NCBI GenBank assembly: GCA_026387615.1
Contig: JAPLLI010000059.1
Location: 1 to 47,934 of the forward strand
DNA from: Nitrospirota bacterium
Lineage (GTDB): Bacteria; Nitrospirota; Nitrospiria; Nitrospirales; Nitrospiraceae
Direction: 5' to 3'
Length of the DNA stretch: 47,934 nt
The first letter of the stretch is position 1. The number at the start of each line of letters is the position of its first letter. The notes beneath the pieces were generated by a model. It had not been told where the DNA came from, did no database searches, and saw nothing but the letters and a program-made list of their open reading frames with translations. Both the position numbers and the translations under genes were made by a program. Positions 7,277 through 17,471 of the stretch are shown here, piece after piece.

Positions 7277-7738
7277 GATGATTCCTCCTTGGATAAACAG
7301 AGTCCTGTTCGATTGAAAAGCGAAGGCCATGCCAGAAAAATGGAACCAGGAAATCGCTAATTGCGGCGGTTTAACAAGGCCTTAAGTGAGGGAGTGAAGA
7401 GACGGGACCGACCCCTTGGGGCATTCCAGGTCTCACAAACAATGAATACTGTCCCGAAACGCGACAATCCTTCTTGACCGAAAGCCATCGATTACCACCC
7501 CGCATCTTCTGGCCATACAACATTGTGCAACAATCTTTCCCCTGTTATGCTTAATGTTCCTTATTATCGATAGTACTCATCGAGCCATGATCACTCGTTC
7601 CCTTCATGCCCAACAGAAGGGAAGCCCGTTTCTGCCAGACAGAGGGCTCGTTCCAGCCATTCGATCAGGTGAAGCGGCACAGCATCCTGCTGGGAACTGG
7701 CAAATGAGCCAGCGGACCATGGGCACAGAATCACACCG
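7277..7738. other. Divergent intergenic region between the YtxH gene and the kinase cluster
   Basis: This 462-base gap separates two divergently transcribed operons and must contain promoters for both. I see one good sigma70-like promoter towards the kinases (listed separately), the short palindrome CCCCTTGGGG near 7411 and no other clear gene. A plus-strand ORF of 62 codons (7554-7742) ends by overlapping the ATG of the kinase gene; it has no recognisable domain. Confidence 0.5.
7523..7551 (+). promoter_or_regulatory. Predicted sigma70-like promoter for the histidine kinase cluster
   Basis: TTGTGC (7523-7528) and TATGCT (7546-7551) are separated by exactly 17 bases. It faces the kinase genes and would give a leader of about 180 bases before the ATG at 7739. 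The call rests on hexamer match and spacing only. Confidence 0.45.
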
Positions 7739-10700
7739 ATGAATAGACCGGCCTTCACACAGCAGATACGGTTTGGGCTGATCACCCTCTTCTGCCTACT
7801 CGTCCTCGTGACAGAATCTGTCGAGTATCAGTTCTTCGAGCATCTCAAAACAAAAGAGAAAACATTCGCCGGGAGCGATCTGGCGAGCATCGGCCAGCTC
7901 AAAGCAGGCCAGCTCGCAGCCTTTCTCAAAGAGCGGCGAGGCGACAGCCTCGTCTTCACCGACCTGCTGCATATCGGATTGACTCAAGGCTGGTGGGACA
8001 CCAAGGACAAGGACCTGCCGGCATTGCTCCAGCAGCCACTGCAATCCGTCGTCACCCATTACGATTATTCCGATGCGATCATTCTTGACGCCAAGGGGAA
8101 CGTGCGCTTCCACATCGGCAAATCCACGAGTTTCTCCGAGCCAGAAAAATCCCTCGTACAGCAGGTACTGCAGACGGCCCCGCCGCCATTCTCAGAACTC
8201 TATGCCACCGACCCCACTGCGCCGGAGCATCTCACGCTAGACACCTTCGCTCCGATCAGGAGCCTGGACAAAAAATCCACCGTCGGCGTGCTGGTGCTGC
8301 GAGGGGACTGGCCGGACCTGTTCACGATGATTCAAGCCTGGCCGGTGGAAAGCCGTACCGCCGAAACCCTGGTGATCAAGCGTGACCGCAGCCACGTGGT
8401 CCTGCTCAATGAACTCCGCCACAAGACACAGACCCAGTTGAAGCCCCACATGCCCATCCAGGACGGCATCGATGCGCCTCCCTGGCCGACCATCAAAGCC
8501 GCACAGGGACAATACGGCCCACTGGAGTCTGTCGACCATCGAGGCCAAGCCGTGTTGGCCCACATCCTGCCAGTCCAGGGCACCCCCTGGAGCCTGGTGG
8601 TCAAGATCGATACCGGAGAGGTCCTGGAACATCTTCAAATTATGCAGCAGCTCGCAGCCGCCGGCACCCTGATCGCAGCGATTGGCATCGGGCTGTGGGG
8701 ATACAACTGGCAACGCAGACGGGAACAGGACAGGGTCCGGCATGAGGCTCAGCGAATCGAGCATCGCCTTGCGGCGATCATCGACTCCGCCATGGATGCC
8801 ATCATCTCCGTGGACGAGGACCAGCACATCGTCCTGTTCAATCCAACGGCGGAACGGTTATTCCGGTGCACCGCACAGGAGGCGCTCGGGCAACCGATCG
8901 ACCGCTTCATCCCCCATCGGTTCCGCAACGCCCATCACGAGCACATCCGTTCGTTCGGCCTGAGCGACAAGACCACCAGGAAAATGGGCAAGCTGGGCGC
9001 CGTCAGCGGATTGCGGACGGACGGGGAAGAGTTCCCCATCGAAGCCTCCGTCTCACAGGCGCGGACCGACGGGCAAACTCTCTACACCGTGATCCTGCGC
9101 GACATCAGCCTGCGCAGGCTGACGGAAGCGGCCCTGACGCAAAGCGAAGAACGGTTACGCCTGGCCCTCGCCGCCGCGAACCAAGGCCTCTACGACCTCA
9201 ACGTCCAGACCGGCGCATGCATCGTCAGCCAAGAATATGCCCTCATGCTCGGCTACGATCCGGCAGAGTTCCGTGAAACCAATGAGGCCTGGCGCGAACG
9301 GCTGCATCCGGACGATCGCGAAAAGGTTTACAGGGTGTATGCAGACTACGTGGCTGGCCGATGCAAGGAGTATCGCGTCGAGTTCCGCCAACGCACGAAG
9401 TCCGGGGGATGGAAATGGATTTTGTCGATCGGGCGTCTGGTCGCGCACTCGGCCGATGGACAGCCGCTCCGCATGCTCGGCACCCACACCGACATCACCG
9501 AACGCAAGCAGGCGGAGGATCGGCTCGCGGAAGCCCATACGATGCTCAACCTGGTCCTGGACAACATTCCGCTCTACGTCTTCTGGAAAGATCGGACCTC
9601 GACCTACCTGGGGGGCAATACACTCTTCGCCCAAGCGGCCGGTGTGCGGGACCCGCAAGCCCTCACCGGAAAGACAGACTTTGATCTTGCCTGGAAAAAC
9701 CTGGCGGAATTGTATCGCGCCGATGACCGCACCGTGATGGAAACTCATACGCCCAAACTGAATTTTGAAGAGTCCCTGACAACACCGGATGGCAACGATC
9801 TCTGCATCCGTACAAGCAAGGTCCCCTTGGAAAACCAGGAGGGAACGGTCTTCGGCGTACTCGGCATTTTCGAGGACATCACCGAGCGCAAGCAGGCGGA
9901 ACAGGCCCTGCGAATCAGCGAGGAGCAACTGAGGGAGGCCCAGCGCATTGCCCTGATCGGCAGTTGGGAGCTCGACCTCACCACCGCGGCGCTCTCCTGG
10001 TCCGCCGAAATCTTCCGTATCTTCGAAATCGATCCGACACAGTTTGGCGCCTCCTACGAGGCGTTCCTCCGCGCCATCCACCCCGAGGATCGGGCCAGAG
10101 TGAACGCCGCCTATACCACCTCCATCCAAACCCGCGAGCCCTACGAAATCGTCCACCGGCTGCGTATGGCGGATGGCCGCATCAAATACGTGCAGGAACG
10201 CTGTCAAACATTCTACGACGCAACCACCGGCACACCGATCCGCTCCACCGGCACCGTGCAGGACATCACGGAACTCAAGAAGACAGAGATCGCGCTGACG
10301 CAGAGCGAAACGTTGTTCCGCACCTTGGCCACGATGGCGCCGGTGGGCATCTTCCGCACCGATCCCGCAGGCCAATGCACCTATGTGAACGAACCCTATT
10401 GCGAAATCAGCGGGCGAACCCCTGAGGCGACCCTCGGAAGCGGGTGGGCAGCGGCCCTGCACCCTGAAGACCTGGCACGCGTCGTTGAAGAATGGCAGCA
10501 TGCGATACAGAACAGGGTGCCCTTCGCCTCGGAATTCCGCATACAGCACCCCAACGGACAGACCATCTGGGTCTTTGTCCGGGCCCGGGCGGAAACTGAC
10601 TCCGGCGGGGACGTGCTCGGCTATGTCGGCACGGTCACTGACATCAGCGAGCGCAAACAGAACGAACTGCGGACCGAAACCTCCTTGCACGAGAAGGAAA

Positions 10701-11365
10701 CCCTCTTGCGCGAAGTGCATCACCGGGTGAAGAACAATCTCCAGATCATCTCCAGCCTGCTCCATTTCCAAGCGAAAAAGGCTCAAGATGGGCATGAGCA
10801 ATCCATCTTTACCGAGGGGCAGAACCGACTGCGCTCCATGATCCTGGTCCATGAGCTTCTGTATCGCTCCACCGACCTCCACTGCATTTCCCTCGGCGAA
10901 TATCTCACGATGCTTACCGATCAACTCCGTCACTCCTACCGCGAGGCCGCCACCCGCTTACAGCTCCAGGTCGAGGCCTGCGACCTATCGGTGCCGGCGT
11001 CCATCGCCCTGCCATGCGGCATGATCGTGACGGAACTGGTGACCAATGCGTTCAAATATGCCTACCCGGCAAACCAACGCGGTCCGCTATGCATCCGCAT
11101 CGCCATGGGCGAGGGGGTCTTTCGCCTCTCGGTCTCGGACGAAGGGATCGGTCTTCCAACGACATTCGATCTTACCAAGGCCAGTTCATTTGGACTGCAA
11201 TTGGTCACGAATCTGGCCGGGCAACTGGGGGCGACCCTTACCAGGGAGCCCGGCCACGGCACCACCATTGCCCTGGAGATCCCCTTGCCATCCGGAACGA
11301 TGGACCCGACGCGCCAGTCGGACAATCATCCACGACCGTTCCACACAACTGAAAGCCTCACATGA
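7739..11365 (+). CDS. Multi-PAS sensor histidine kinase (HisKA_2/HWE-like type)
   Basis: A 1208-residue membrane sensor kinase. A first membrane segment near residues 10-26 and a second near 305-325 ([16 protein letters not shown]) frame a large periplasmic sensor domain. Five PAS/PAC units follow from about residue 340 to 975, four of them closed by D-I-(T/S)-E-R-K linkers or close variants. The transmitter begins with [12 protein letters not shown], the HisKA_2 phosphoacceptor motif, and ends with an HATPase with NAFKYAYP and DEGIGLP. It has no receiver of its own; the two receiver-bearing proteins encoded next are likely partners, and the ATGA overlap with the next gene supports this. No clear Shine-Dalgarno site precedes the ATG. 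Confidence 0.9.
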   Translation: MNRPAFTQQIRFGLITLFCLLVLVTESVEYQFFEHLKTKEKTFAGSDLASIGQLKAGQLAAFLKERRGDSLVFTDLLHIGLTQGWWDTKDKDLPALLQQPLQSVVTHYDYSDAIILDAKGNVRFHIGKSTSFSEPEKSLVQQVLQTAPPPFSELYATDPTAPEHLTLDTFAPIRSLDKKSTVGVLVLRGDWPDLFTMIQAWPVESRTAETLVIKRDRSHVVLLNELRHKTQTQLKPHMPIQDGIDAPPWPTIKAAQGQYGPLESVDHRGQAVLAHILPVQGTPWSLVVKIDTGEVLEHLQIMQQLAAAGTLIAAIGIGLWGYNWQRRREQDRVRHEAQRIEHRLAAIIDSAMDAIISVDEDQHIVLFNPTAERLFRCTAQEALGQPIDRFIPHRFRNAHHEHIRSFGLSDKTTRKMGKLGAVSGLRTDGEEFPIEASVSQARTDGQTLYTVILRDISLRRLTEAALTQSEERLRLALAAANQGLYDLNVQTGACIVSQEYALMLGYDPAEFRETNEAWRERLHPDDREKVYRVYADYVAGRCKEYRVEFRQRTKSGGWKWILSIGRLVAHSADGQPLRMLGTHTDITERKQAEDRLAEAHTMLNLVLDNIPLYVFWKDRTSTYLGGNTLFAQAAGVRDPQALTGKTDFDLAWKNLAELYRADDRTVMETHTPKLNFEESLTTPDGNDLCIRTSKVPLENQEGTVFGVLGIFEDITERKQAEQALRISEEQLREAQRIALIGSWELDLTTAALSWSAEIFRIFEIDPTQFGASYEAFLRAIHPEDRARVNAAYTTSIQTREPYEIVHRLRMADGRIKYVQERCQTFYDATTGTPIRSTGTVQDITELKKTEIALTQSETLFRTLATMAPVGIFRTDPAGQCTYVNEPYCEISGRTPEATLGSGWAAALHPEDLARVVEEWQHAIQNRVPFASEFRIQHPNGQTIWVFVRARAETDSGGDVLGYVGTVTDISERKQNELRTETSLHEKETLLREVHHRVKNNLQIISSLLHFQAKKAQDGHEQSIFTEGQNRLRSMILVHELLYRSTDLHCISLGEYLTMLTDQLRHSYREAATRLQLQVEACDLSVPASIALPCGMIVTELVTNAFKYAYPANQRGPLCIRIAMGEGVFRLSVSDEGIGLPTTFDLTKASSFGLQLVTNLAGQLGATLTREPGHGTTIALEIPLPSGTMDPTRQSDNHPRPFHTTESLT

Positions 11366-12903
11366 ATAGGCCACGCATCTACATCGTGGAGGACGAGGCG
11401 CTGATCGCCATGGAGATCAGCGATCGCTTGACCCACCTAGGCTACGATGTCTGTGGCAAGGCAACGCGCGGCGAGCAGGCATTGGAAGAGATTCCACAGC
11501 TCGCTCCCGACATTGTGCTGATGGACATTCGCCTGGCCGGCAAGCTGACCGGCATCGACACTGCCGCCAAACTGCGCCAGCGCCTGGACCTGCCGGTCGT
11601 CTATCTCACCGCCTTCTCCGATACCCAATTGATCGAGGCGGCCATCAGCACCGAACCATTCGGCTACCTGCTCAAACCCTTTGAAGAACGTGAATTGCAC
11701 GCGACGCTCCAGGCCGCGCTGTATAAACACCGCATGGAACAGCGCCATGCGCAGGCACGAGCGTTGGAGAACCAGCTCCAGATAGCCGGCAGCATCGCCC
11801 ACGAGTTCAACAATCTGCTTCAAGTCATCGCAGGCCATCTGACCCTGGCCCAAATGGCCGTCCAACCGGACAACAGACCCCTAACAGACAACCTGGACAA
11901 GGCCATGCAGGCCGCGCAAACGGCAGCAGGCCTCACCGACAAATTGCTCGTCTACACGGGTAAATCGCTCACAGAACTCAGACCGACCGATCTCAATGAA
12001 ATCGTGCGGACCTATTCAGTCGCCCCGCCCCTCCCTCACAAGCCACACCGTCAGCTTCAACTCAGCCTGGGCGAGGGGATTCCCTCCATCATGGCCAACG
12101 CGCAACAGATCTTGCACCTCATGGATCAGCTGGTCACCAACAGCGCCGAATCCACCGCCGCCGGCCCAGCGACCATTCGACTCAGCACGGGGGTGATGGA
12201 ATATGACGAGGTCACGCTGGCCCGTCACTGCCTGGAAGGCACGGCCAACCCCGGAACCTACGCCTATCTGGAAGTGGACGATGACGGATGCGGCATGGAT
12301 GCCGCCACCCTCCAACGGGCCTTCGACCTGTTCTTCACCACCAAGTTCGTCGGCCGGGGGCTCGGGCTGCCAGCTGTCCGTGGAATCGTGCAGTCGCATG
12401 GGGGCTGCCTCTTCGTCACCAGCCACCCAGGGCAAGGCACGACGGTTCGCGTCCTCTTCCCCCTCACGGACAAGCCACGCGCCGCGACGCACCAGGCGCG
12501 CCCTCAGCAGGCCGAGAGAGACCGGACCGGTTCGGCGCACACCCTGTTGGTGGTGGATGATGCCGCCACGGTACGGCTCTTGAGCCAAGAAGCGCTAGAG
12601 CTCTATGGCTATCGAGTGCTTGCGGCCGAGAGCGGCGCGGCGGCCCTGGCCCTGTTCCAGGAGCACCACAACGAGATCGACGGGGTCCTCCTCGACTTAA
12701 GCATGCCGGGGATGGACGGCATTCAGACCTTCGAGGCGCTGCAGCAGATCAAGCCTGGCACCAAGGTCCTGCTCGTCAGCGGCTATCACCCGGACGCGCT
12801 CCGCCAACAGTATGGAGAAAAGGGATTCAGGGGTTTCCTGAAAAAGCCGTTCCAATTGTCAGAGTTACACGAAGCAGTCGAGACGCTGCTGCGCCATGCA
12901 TAG
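11362..12903 (+). CDS. Hybrid response regulator/histidine kinase (REC-HK-REC)
   Basis: A 513-residue cytoplasmic protein. Residues 1-120 are a receiver with VEDE at 9-12 and phosphoacceptor Asp55 in LMDIRLAG. A dimerisation segment with AHEFNNLL near residue 148 provides the histidine, followed by an HATPase ([23 protein letters not shown]) and a C-terminal receiver with [11 protein letters not shown]. It overlaps the preceding kinase by ATGA, so it is probably its direct phosphotransfer partner. The first receiver is strikingly similar to that of the next gene, pointing to an old tandem duplication. No DNA-binding domain is present, so the output is further phosphotransfer. Confidence 0.88.
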   Translation: MNRPRIYIVEDEALIAMEISDRLTHLGYDVCGKATRGEQALEEIPQLAPDIVLMDIRLAGKLTGIDTAAKLRQRLDLPVVYLTAFSDTQLIEAAISTEPFGYLLKPFEERELHATLQAALYKHRMEQRHAQARALENQLQIAGSIAHEFNNLLQVIAGHLTLAQMAVQPDNRPLTDNLDKAMQAAQTAAGLTDKLLVYTGKSLTELRPTDLNEIVRTYSVAPPLPHKPHRQLQLSLGEGIPSIMANAQQILHLMDQLVTNSAESTAAGPATIRLSTGVMEYDEVTLARHCLEGTANPGTYAYLEVDDDGCGMDAATLQRAFDLFFTTKFVGRGLGLPAVRGIVQSHGGCLFVTSHPGQGTTVRVLFPLTDKPRAATHQARPQQAERDRTGSAHTLLVVDDAATVRLLSQEALELYGYRVLAAESGAAALALFQEHHNEIDGVLLDLSMPGMDGIQTFEALQQIKPGTKVLLVSGYHPDALRQQYGEKGFRGFLKKPFQLSELHEAVETLLRHA

Positions 12904-12927
12904 CCCCCTGCGCCAACGGTCCCCTCA

Positions 12928-15732
12928 ATGAGCACCACCCGCATCTACATCGTGGAAGACGACGCACTGATCGCGATGGAGCTCATCGATCGCTTGACGC
13001 GCTTGGGCTACGAGGTCTGCGGCAAGGCGGCGCGCGGCGAGCAAGCGCTGGAGGAGATTCTCCGGATCAGCCCCGACCTCGTGCTCATGGATATCCGCCT
13101 GGCCGGCGAACTGACCGGCATCGACACAGCCGCCAGGCTGCGCCGGCTCCTGAACGTTCCAATCGTCTTTCTCAGCGCCTTCTCCGACAGCCAATTGCTC
13201 AAGGAGGCGCTCGGCACCGAGCCCTTCGGGTATCTGATCAAACCCTTCGAGGAACGTGAGCTCCAAACCACCATCCAGGCCGCAGCCTGCCAATACCGGC
13301 GGCAGTGCTCATTGCAGGAAGCCAACCAACGCCTGGACGAAACAGTCCGGCAGCGCGACACGCAACTCCATACGCTCAACGAGAATCTCGAACGTCTCAT
13401 TGCCGAGCGCACAGACGAGTTGCGCGAGAGCGAAGAACGCTTGCGGACCCTCTTCGAGCAGGCGGCGGTGGGCGTCGCGGAGATCGACACGCCAACGGGA
13501 CGGTTCATCCGGATCAACCGCAAGTACGGCGAGATCGTCGACTACTCCATGGAGGAGATGCTCGCGCGCGACTTCATGACCATCACCCACCCAGAGGACC
13601 TTGCGTCCGACCTCGCCCAAATGGAGCGACTCAGGCGCGGCGAGCTGCGCGAGTTCACCCTGGAGAAACGGTACATCCGTAAAGACGGCTCGACCGTCTG
13701 GGTGGAGCTGACCTGCTCGCCCCTGTGGGCAAGAGGCGTGGCGCCGACCAGGCACATGGCCGTCATCAAAGACATCAGCGAACGCAAACAAGTGGAGAGT
13801 CAATTGCGGCTCACGCAATTCGCCGTAGAGCAAGCGGCGGACGCCGTGCTGTGGGCCGATGACACGAAGCGCTTTGTCTATGTCAATGCCGCAGCCTGCC
13901 GCTCGTTGGGGTATACGCGGGAGGAACTGTTGACGCTGCGCATTCCGGATATTGCCCCCCGGCATGATCCCGAACGGTTTCAACAGCGGCTCACGGCCAT
14001 CCAACAGGGCAGGTCTGCCACGTACGAATCCCTTCATCGGCGCAAGGATGGGACGGAGTTTCCCGTCGAGGCCTCCATCGCCTATCTCGAGCACGAGGGA
14101 ACGGGCTATACCTGTGGCATTGTGCGGGATATCACCGAGCGCAAACAGGCGGAGCTGGCGCTGCGCGAGAGCGAGGAACGGTTCCGGATTCTCTTTGAAC
14201 AGGCCGCCGTCGGGGTGGCACAGGTCGAGGCGACGACCGGCCGCTTCGTGCGCGTCAATCAAAAATACTGTGACATCACCGGCTATAGCCAGGCCGAGGC
14301 GCTCGAACTTAATGTCCGGCAACTGACATATCCCGACGATCGTGAAGCGAGCCGCGACAGCATGGCGCGACTCACGGCCGGGGAGATATCAGAATTCAAG
14401 ATGGAGAAGCGCTATCTTCGCAAGGACGGCAGCGTCGTGTGGGTGAAGCTCGTGGTCTCGCCGATGTCGATGCCTGGCGCGGAGTCACACTTTAACATCG
14501 CGGTGGTGCAGGACATCACCGAACGGAAAGAGGCGGAAGCGGCCCTGGACCTGCTCCAGGACCAGGTCCGCCAGATGCAGAAAATGGAAGCGATCGGACA
14601 ATTGGCCGGCGGCGTCGCCCACGACTTCAACAATATCCTCACCGCGATCCTCGGCAATGCCGAAATGGCCTGCGCAAAAATCGCGGCCAACCACCCGGCA
14701 CAGACAAACCTCTCCAGGATTCTCGAAGCCGGCGACCGGGCGTCCCGCCTCGTACAACAAATCCTCACCTTCACACACCAACAAGAACCCACGCGAACCG
14801 TGCTGAATCTCTCTCCGGTCGTGCAGGAAGTCCTCGCGATGCTGCGAGCCACTCTCCCGGCCGGCATCGAGCTGACGGCCACCGAGGATGCAGCCACGCC
14901 CCCGATCCTGGCCGATGCCACCCAGATCCATCAAGTCCTGATGAACCTCTGCACCAACGCCTGGCATGCATTGCATGACCAACCGGGCCGGATCGCGGTG
15001 GACCTGGCGCCGATGACGCTCACCCAGCCGCTCCAGACGCTTCATGCGACACTGCCACCCGGCGGCTATGCCCGCCTGTCCGTCCGGGACAGCGGCTGCG
15101 GCATGGCCCCCGACACAGTGGGGCGTATCTTCGACCCCTTCTTTACCACCAAACCGACAGGGGAGGGCACGGGCCTTGGATTGAGCGTAGTTCACGGCAT
15201 CGTCCGTGGACACGAGGCCGCCATCGTCGTGGAGAGCGAGCCGGGCCAGGGCACGACTTTTCACCTCTATTTCCCCGCTACGGAAGCACTGGCCCAGACG
15301 AATGAACCGCCCCAAACCGTCCCGCTCCTGCAACAAGGCCGGGGCTGTCGCCTGCTCTATCTGGATGACGAGGCCATGTTGGTGGAGCTGATCCGTGCCC
15401 AGTTTGAGCCGCTCGGCTATCGAATCACCGGCTGTACCAGGCCGGCAGAAGCGCTGGCTGCGGTTCGCGCCGATCCTGGCGGATTCGATGTCGTGGTGAC
15501 GGACTATAATATGCCGGAGATGTCCGGCCTAGAGGTGGCGCGCGCCTTCTCACTCCTACGGGCCGATCTGCCAGTGGTGCTGGTGTCGGGCTATCTCTCC
15601 CCGGCCGCCCAGGCTGCGATCCGCGCCGAAGGCATCACGGAGATTGTCTATAAGCCCACCCTGTTGCAGCAATTGGGGGCTGTGATCGCACGCCTCCGCA
15701 CCAAACCAATACCTGGAAACGCTGAACCCTGA
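12928..15732 (+). CDS. Hybrid response regulator/histidine kinase (REC-3xPAS-HK-REC)
   Basis: A 934-residue cytoplasmic hybrid. The N-terminal receiver (Asp55 in [12 protein letters not shown]) is followed by a short coiled coil near 130-165, three PAS units to about residue 535 (linkers DISERKQ, DITERKQ, DITERKE), a HisKA domain with AHDFNNIL, an HATPase (DSGCGMA, FFTTKPTGEGTGLGL) and a terminal receiver with VVTDYNMPEMSG. It follows the REC-HK-REC gene by 24 bases. No transmembrane segment is seen. The last residues and stop codon lie in a heptamer repeat array. The cluster likely forms a branched phosphorelay from the membrane sensor; the stimulus is unknown. Confidence 0.88.
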   Translation: MSTTRIYIVEDDALIAMELIDRLTRLGYEVCGKAARGEQALEEILRISPDLVLMDIRLAGELTGIDTAARLRRLLNVPIVFLSAFSDSQLLKEALGTEPFGYLIKPFEERELQTTIQAAACQYRRQCSLQEANQRLDETVRQRDTQLHTLNENLERLIAERTDELRESEERLRTLFEQAAVGVAEIDTPTGRFIRINRKYGEIVDYSMEEMLARDFMTITHPEDLASDLAQMERLRRGELREFTLEKRYIRKDGSTVWVELTCSPLWARGVAPTRHMAVIKDISERKQVESQLRLTQFAVEQAADAVLWADDTKRFVYVNAAACRSLGYTREELLTLRIPDIAPRHDPERFQQRLTAIQQGRSATYESLHRRKDGTEFPVEASIAYLEHEGTGYTCGIVRDITERKQAELALRESEERFRILFEQAAVGVAQVEATTGRFVRVNQKYCDITGYSQAEALELNVRQLTYPDDREASRDSMARLTAGEISEFKMEKRYLRKDGSVVWVKLVVSPMSMPGAESHFNIAVVQDITERKEAEAALDLLQDQVRQMQKMEAIGQLAGGVAHDFNNILTAILGNAEMACAKIAANHPAQTNLSRILEAGDRASRLVQQILTFTHQQEPTRTVLNLSPVVQEVLAMLRATLPAGIELTATEDAATPPILADATQIHQVLMNLCTNAWHALHDQPGRIAVDLAPMTLTQPLQTLHATLPPGGYARLSVRDSGCGMAPDTVGRIFDPFFTTKPTGEGTGLGLSVVHGIVRGHEAAIVVESEPGQGTTFHLYFPATEALAQTNEPPQTVPLLQQGRGCRLLYLDDEAMLVELIRAQFEPLGYRITGCTRPAEALAAVRADPGGFDVVVTDYNMPEMSGLEVARAFSLLRADLPVVLVSGYLSPAAQAAIRAEGITEIVYKPTLLQQLGAVIARLRTKPIPGNAEP

Positions 15733-15787
15733 ACGGTGAGCGATGAAACCAACTCTCTCTTCAGCGCTCCGCGTTCATCGTTCTGAG
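15720..15787. repeat. Heptamer inverted-repeat element at the 3' end of the kinase cluster
   Basis: Four heptamers occupy 15720-15747 (CGCTGAA, CCCTGAA, CGGTGAG, CGATGAA), and the inverted arm follows at 15760-15787 (TTCAGCG, CTCCGCG, TTCATCG, TTCTGAG). Positions 15731-15742 and 15772-15783 pair over 12 bases if two G-U pairs are allowed. The array starts within the coding sequence and contains the stop codon. There is no plus-strand gene immediately downstream, so a terminator role is possible. The left array is nearly identical to those near 16450 and 43910 but has one extra heptamer. Confidence 0.78.
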
Positions 15788-15870
15788 CTTAGGGCTTCGC
15801 TCACTGCGGCTTAGAGATAGAGACATTTGAGCAGCCGACTACACTTCGTGAGTCTATAAAATTTCACCAG

Positions 15871-16404
15871 CTACCGGCTGCAGCCTTCGCCGTCACAACC
15901 TCCACGGCCGCCCCTCGGTCCACGATGTTCCTTCCCGCCCATCCCGCTGCCTGGTCCCATCATGCCGGGGCCATGGGCTCCGGCGAAGCTGCGCTCATAT
16001 TGGATAATGGCCCAGATCTCTTCGTCTGTCAGTTGACCGGCAAATCCGATCATCCCGGTGCCTGGCGAACCATTCTTGATGACCCAGAAAATTTCGCCTT
16101 CCGTACGATGGCGCCAGAATCCATGGTGCTGGAAATTGCGAGGCGAAGGATCCAACTGGTCCGCCACCGGTCCATCGCCGCCCCCCTCTTTCCCATGACA
16201 GTTGAAGCAGGTCCCCCTGCCGTTATAGAGCGCTTTGCCCTGTGCGACGGCCTCAGGGGAGTCCGGCAAGGGGCTCGTCAGGGCGCGCGCGTCCGCCAGC
16301 TTGTCGGCCGGCACCAACGGCTGCATCATCTGCCGCTCGGCAGCCCAGGCGGGGATGGCACAAGACAGCATCACGACTATCAGAGAGAACATCTTCGGCT
16401 TCAT
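15871..16404 (-). CDS. Periplasmic monoheme cytochrome c
   Basis: A 177-residue exported cytochrome. An N-terminal signal peptide (MKPKMFSLIVVMLSCAIPAWA) precedes one CFNCH heme site near residue 64 and a likely distal Met in GTGMIGF. The C-terminus is a Gly/Met/His-rich tail (MMGPGSGMGG) ending with two cysteines, which may bind metal. AAAGGAG before the ATG at 16404 fixes the start downstream of the track start. The heme domain closely resembles the last domain of the four-heme cytochrome at 23.1-24.5 kb (both contain IKNGSPGTGM). It follows a DUF2231 gene across a heptamer repeat. Confidence 0.85.
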   Translation of the reverse strand: MKPKMFSLIVVMLSCAIPAWAAERQMMQPLVPADKLADARALTSPLPDSPEAVAQGKALYNGRGTCFNCHGKEGGGDGPVADQLDPSPRNFQHHGFWRHRTEGEIFWVIKNGSPGTGMIGFAGQLTDEEIWAIIQYERSFAGAHGPGMMGPGSGMGGKEHRGPRGGRGGCDGEGCSR

Positions 16405-16420
16405 CGCTCGACTCCTTTGA

Positions 16421-16462
16421 TCATCCGGTCGTCGCTCATCATTCATCGCTCACCGTTCAGCG
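16421..16462. repeat. Heptamer array between the DUF2231 and cytochrome c genes
   Basis: On the plus strand the units TTCAGCG, CTCACCG, TTCATCG, CTCATCA, GTCGTCG and TCATCCG are contiguous (16421-16462). The first three are the reverse complement of the array at the end of the kinase cluster and match the array near 43910. No inverted arm is evident here, so it appears to be a half element. It lies 14 bases after the stop codon of the DUF2231 gene. Confidence 0.7.
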
Positions 16463-16476
16463 TTTGCCACATCCAG

Positions 16477-16920
16477 CTAGGGCGCCACCGGGGACATGAC
16501 AGCTTTCACACCAATTCCGTAGGTATAGACCAGCTCGCCTCCCCAATAGCCGGTCAGGGCCAGGATGACGATCCCGATCACGCCAAGACCCAGCGTCAGA
16601 GGACGGCTATCTTTAAACCACCCCCACTGGATGGCAAGACGCAGCCCCAACAACGCAATGAACAGGACCAGCGTGACCGTGCCCAGGCTTTCATGAAGCT
16701 CCAGCACCGACTCCGGCGCACCGGCCCGTTCGGCCAGCTCCTCGTCCATTCCTCCCGTCGCCACCGCGAGCGCCGCGCTCATCACGCCGGCCAGCAAGCA
16801 ATAGAGACTGGTCTCTCGAAGGCCTCCCGTCGGCCAACGGCGAGCCAGGAAGTCGAACGCCACGCTCACACACAACAATGCGATGGGAAAATGGACGACG
16901 ATCGGATGAATCGGATGCAT
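16477..16920 (-). CDS. DUF2231 family membrane protein
   Basis: A 147-residue integral membrane protein starting MHPIHPIVVHFPIALL, which is the typical DUF2231 start with conserved histidines in the first helix. Four membrane segments are visible. The histidines are arranged as in heme-binding membrane proteins of this family, but the function is not established. AGGAG precedes the ATG at 16920. It is co-directional with the monoheme cytochrome c downstream, so an electron-transfer association is plausible. Confidence 0.78.
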   Translation of the reverse strand: MHPIHPIVVHFPIALLCVSVAFDFLARRWPTGGLRETSLYCLLAGVMSAALAVATGGMDEELAERAGAPESVLELHESLGTVTLVLFIALLGLRLAIQWGWFKDSRPLTLGLGVIGIVILALTGYWGGELVYTYGIGVKAVMSPVAP

Positions 16921-17471
16921 AGAATGATTCTCCTGCCTCTCTTCGGGGAATGACTCAGCAGAAAACATGCCACAAGACTGGAGGAGTCCGCAATGGACCT
17001 GCCGATGACGTTGGTCAATCTGGGGCCTTCTGATCCTTCACGAAGTCTCGCGCTGTCGCGCAAGACCCCACTGCCGATCCTCGCGCCTCCTCCGGCCCCG
17101 TGCCCCTAGTGGCAGCCTGGGATTCCCCTGCCCGTCATGCCGAACGCGACCGCCGCAACTCCCATTTCCCGCGCCACGATCAGGCCTCCAACCAGGACAG
17201 AAATCCAGCCGCCCCCTCCGCGCAGGACGGCGGGCAGGATCACAGAAACGAAAATTCATTGACAGGACTCCGTTCGTCGAGCAGGGTATATTCACACTAG
17301 GATATTCTTTTTAAGCATAGCACATGATTTCTGGCCGGCCAATCAGCCCCCCAGGCATCGCACCATCCGTGACCGCACTGGCGAGTCGACAGAACAAGGA
17401 GCAGCGCATTACGTGACGAATCCTGTATGGCCTCTATGCGTGATCACCCCCTCCGGGCGAGCTGGCGCACT
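16921..17471. other. Divergent intergenic region before the cytochrome-porin operon
   Basis: This 551-base stretch separates the minus-strand DUF2231 gene from the plus-strand cytochrome-porin operon. It holds one candidate small minus-strand gene (listed separately). An AT-rich part around 17285-17330 (TATATT, then TTTTTAAG) is the likely promoter zone for the cytochrome-porin, but I find no hexamer pair with normal spacing: TTGACA near 17259 is 22 bases from TATATT. Confidence 0.4.
17106..17259 (-). pseudogene. Candidate small hydrophobic gene, possibly frameshifted near its start
   Basis: From 17243 down to a TAG at 17106 one minus-strand frame reads as a 45-residue glycine-rich hydrophobic protein (GGGGWISVLVGGLIVARE, later VAAVAFGMTGRG) with high GC at third codon positions, as expected of a real gene here. 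That frame has only a GTG start without a ribosome site. In the neighbouring frame, an ATG at 17259 has GGAG at an ideal 8-base spacing but leads into arginine-rich non-protein-like sequence. A one-base shift within the first six codons would join them. I do not recognise the protein. Confidence 0.35.

Noticed and set aside
9155-10933. 592-codon minus-strand ORF
   Set aside because: It is antisense to the PAS region of the 1208-residue kinase, which has clear domains in the plus frame. The antisense protein has no recognisable domain.
13309-14322. 337-codon minus-strand ORF
   Set aside because: Antisense to the PAS part of the 934-residue hybrid kinase.
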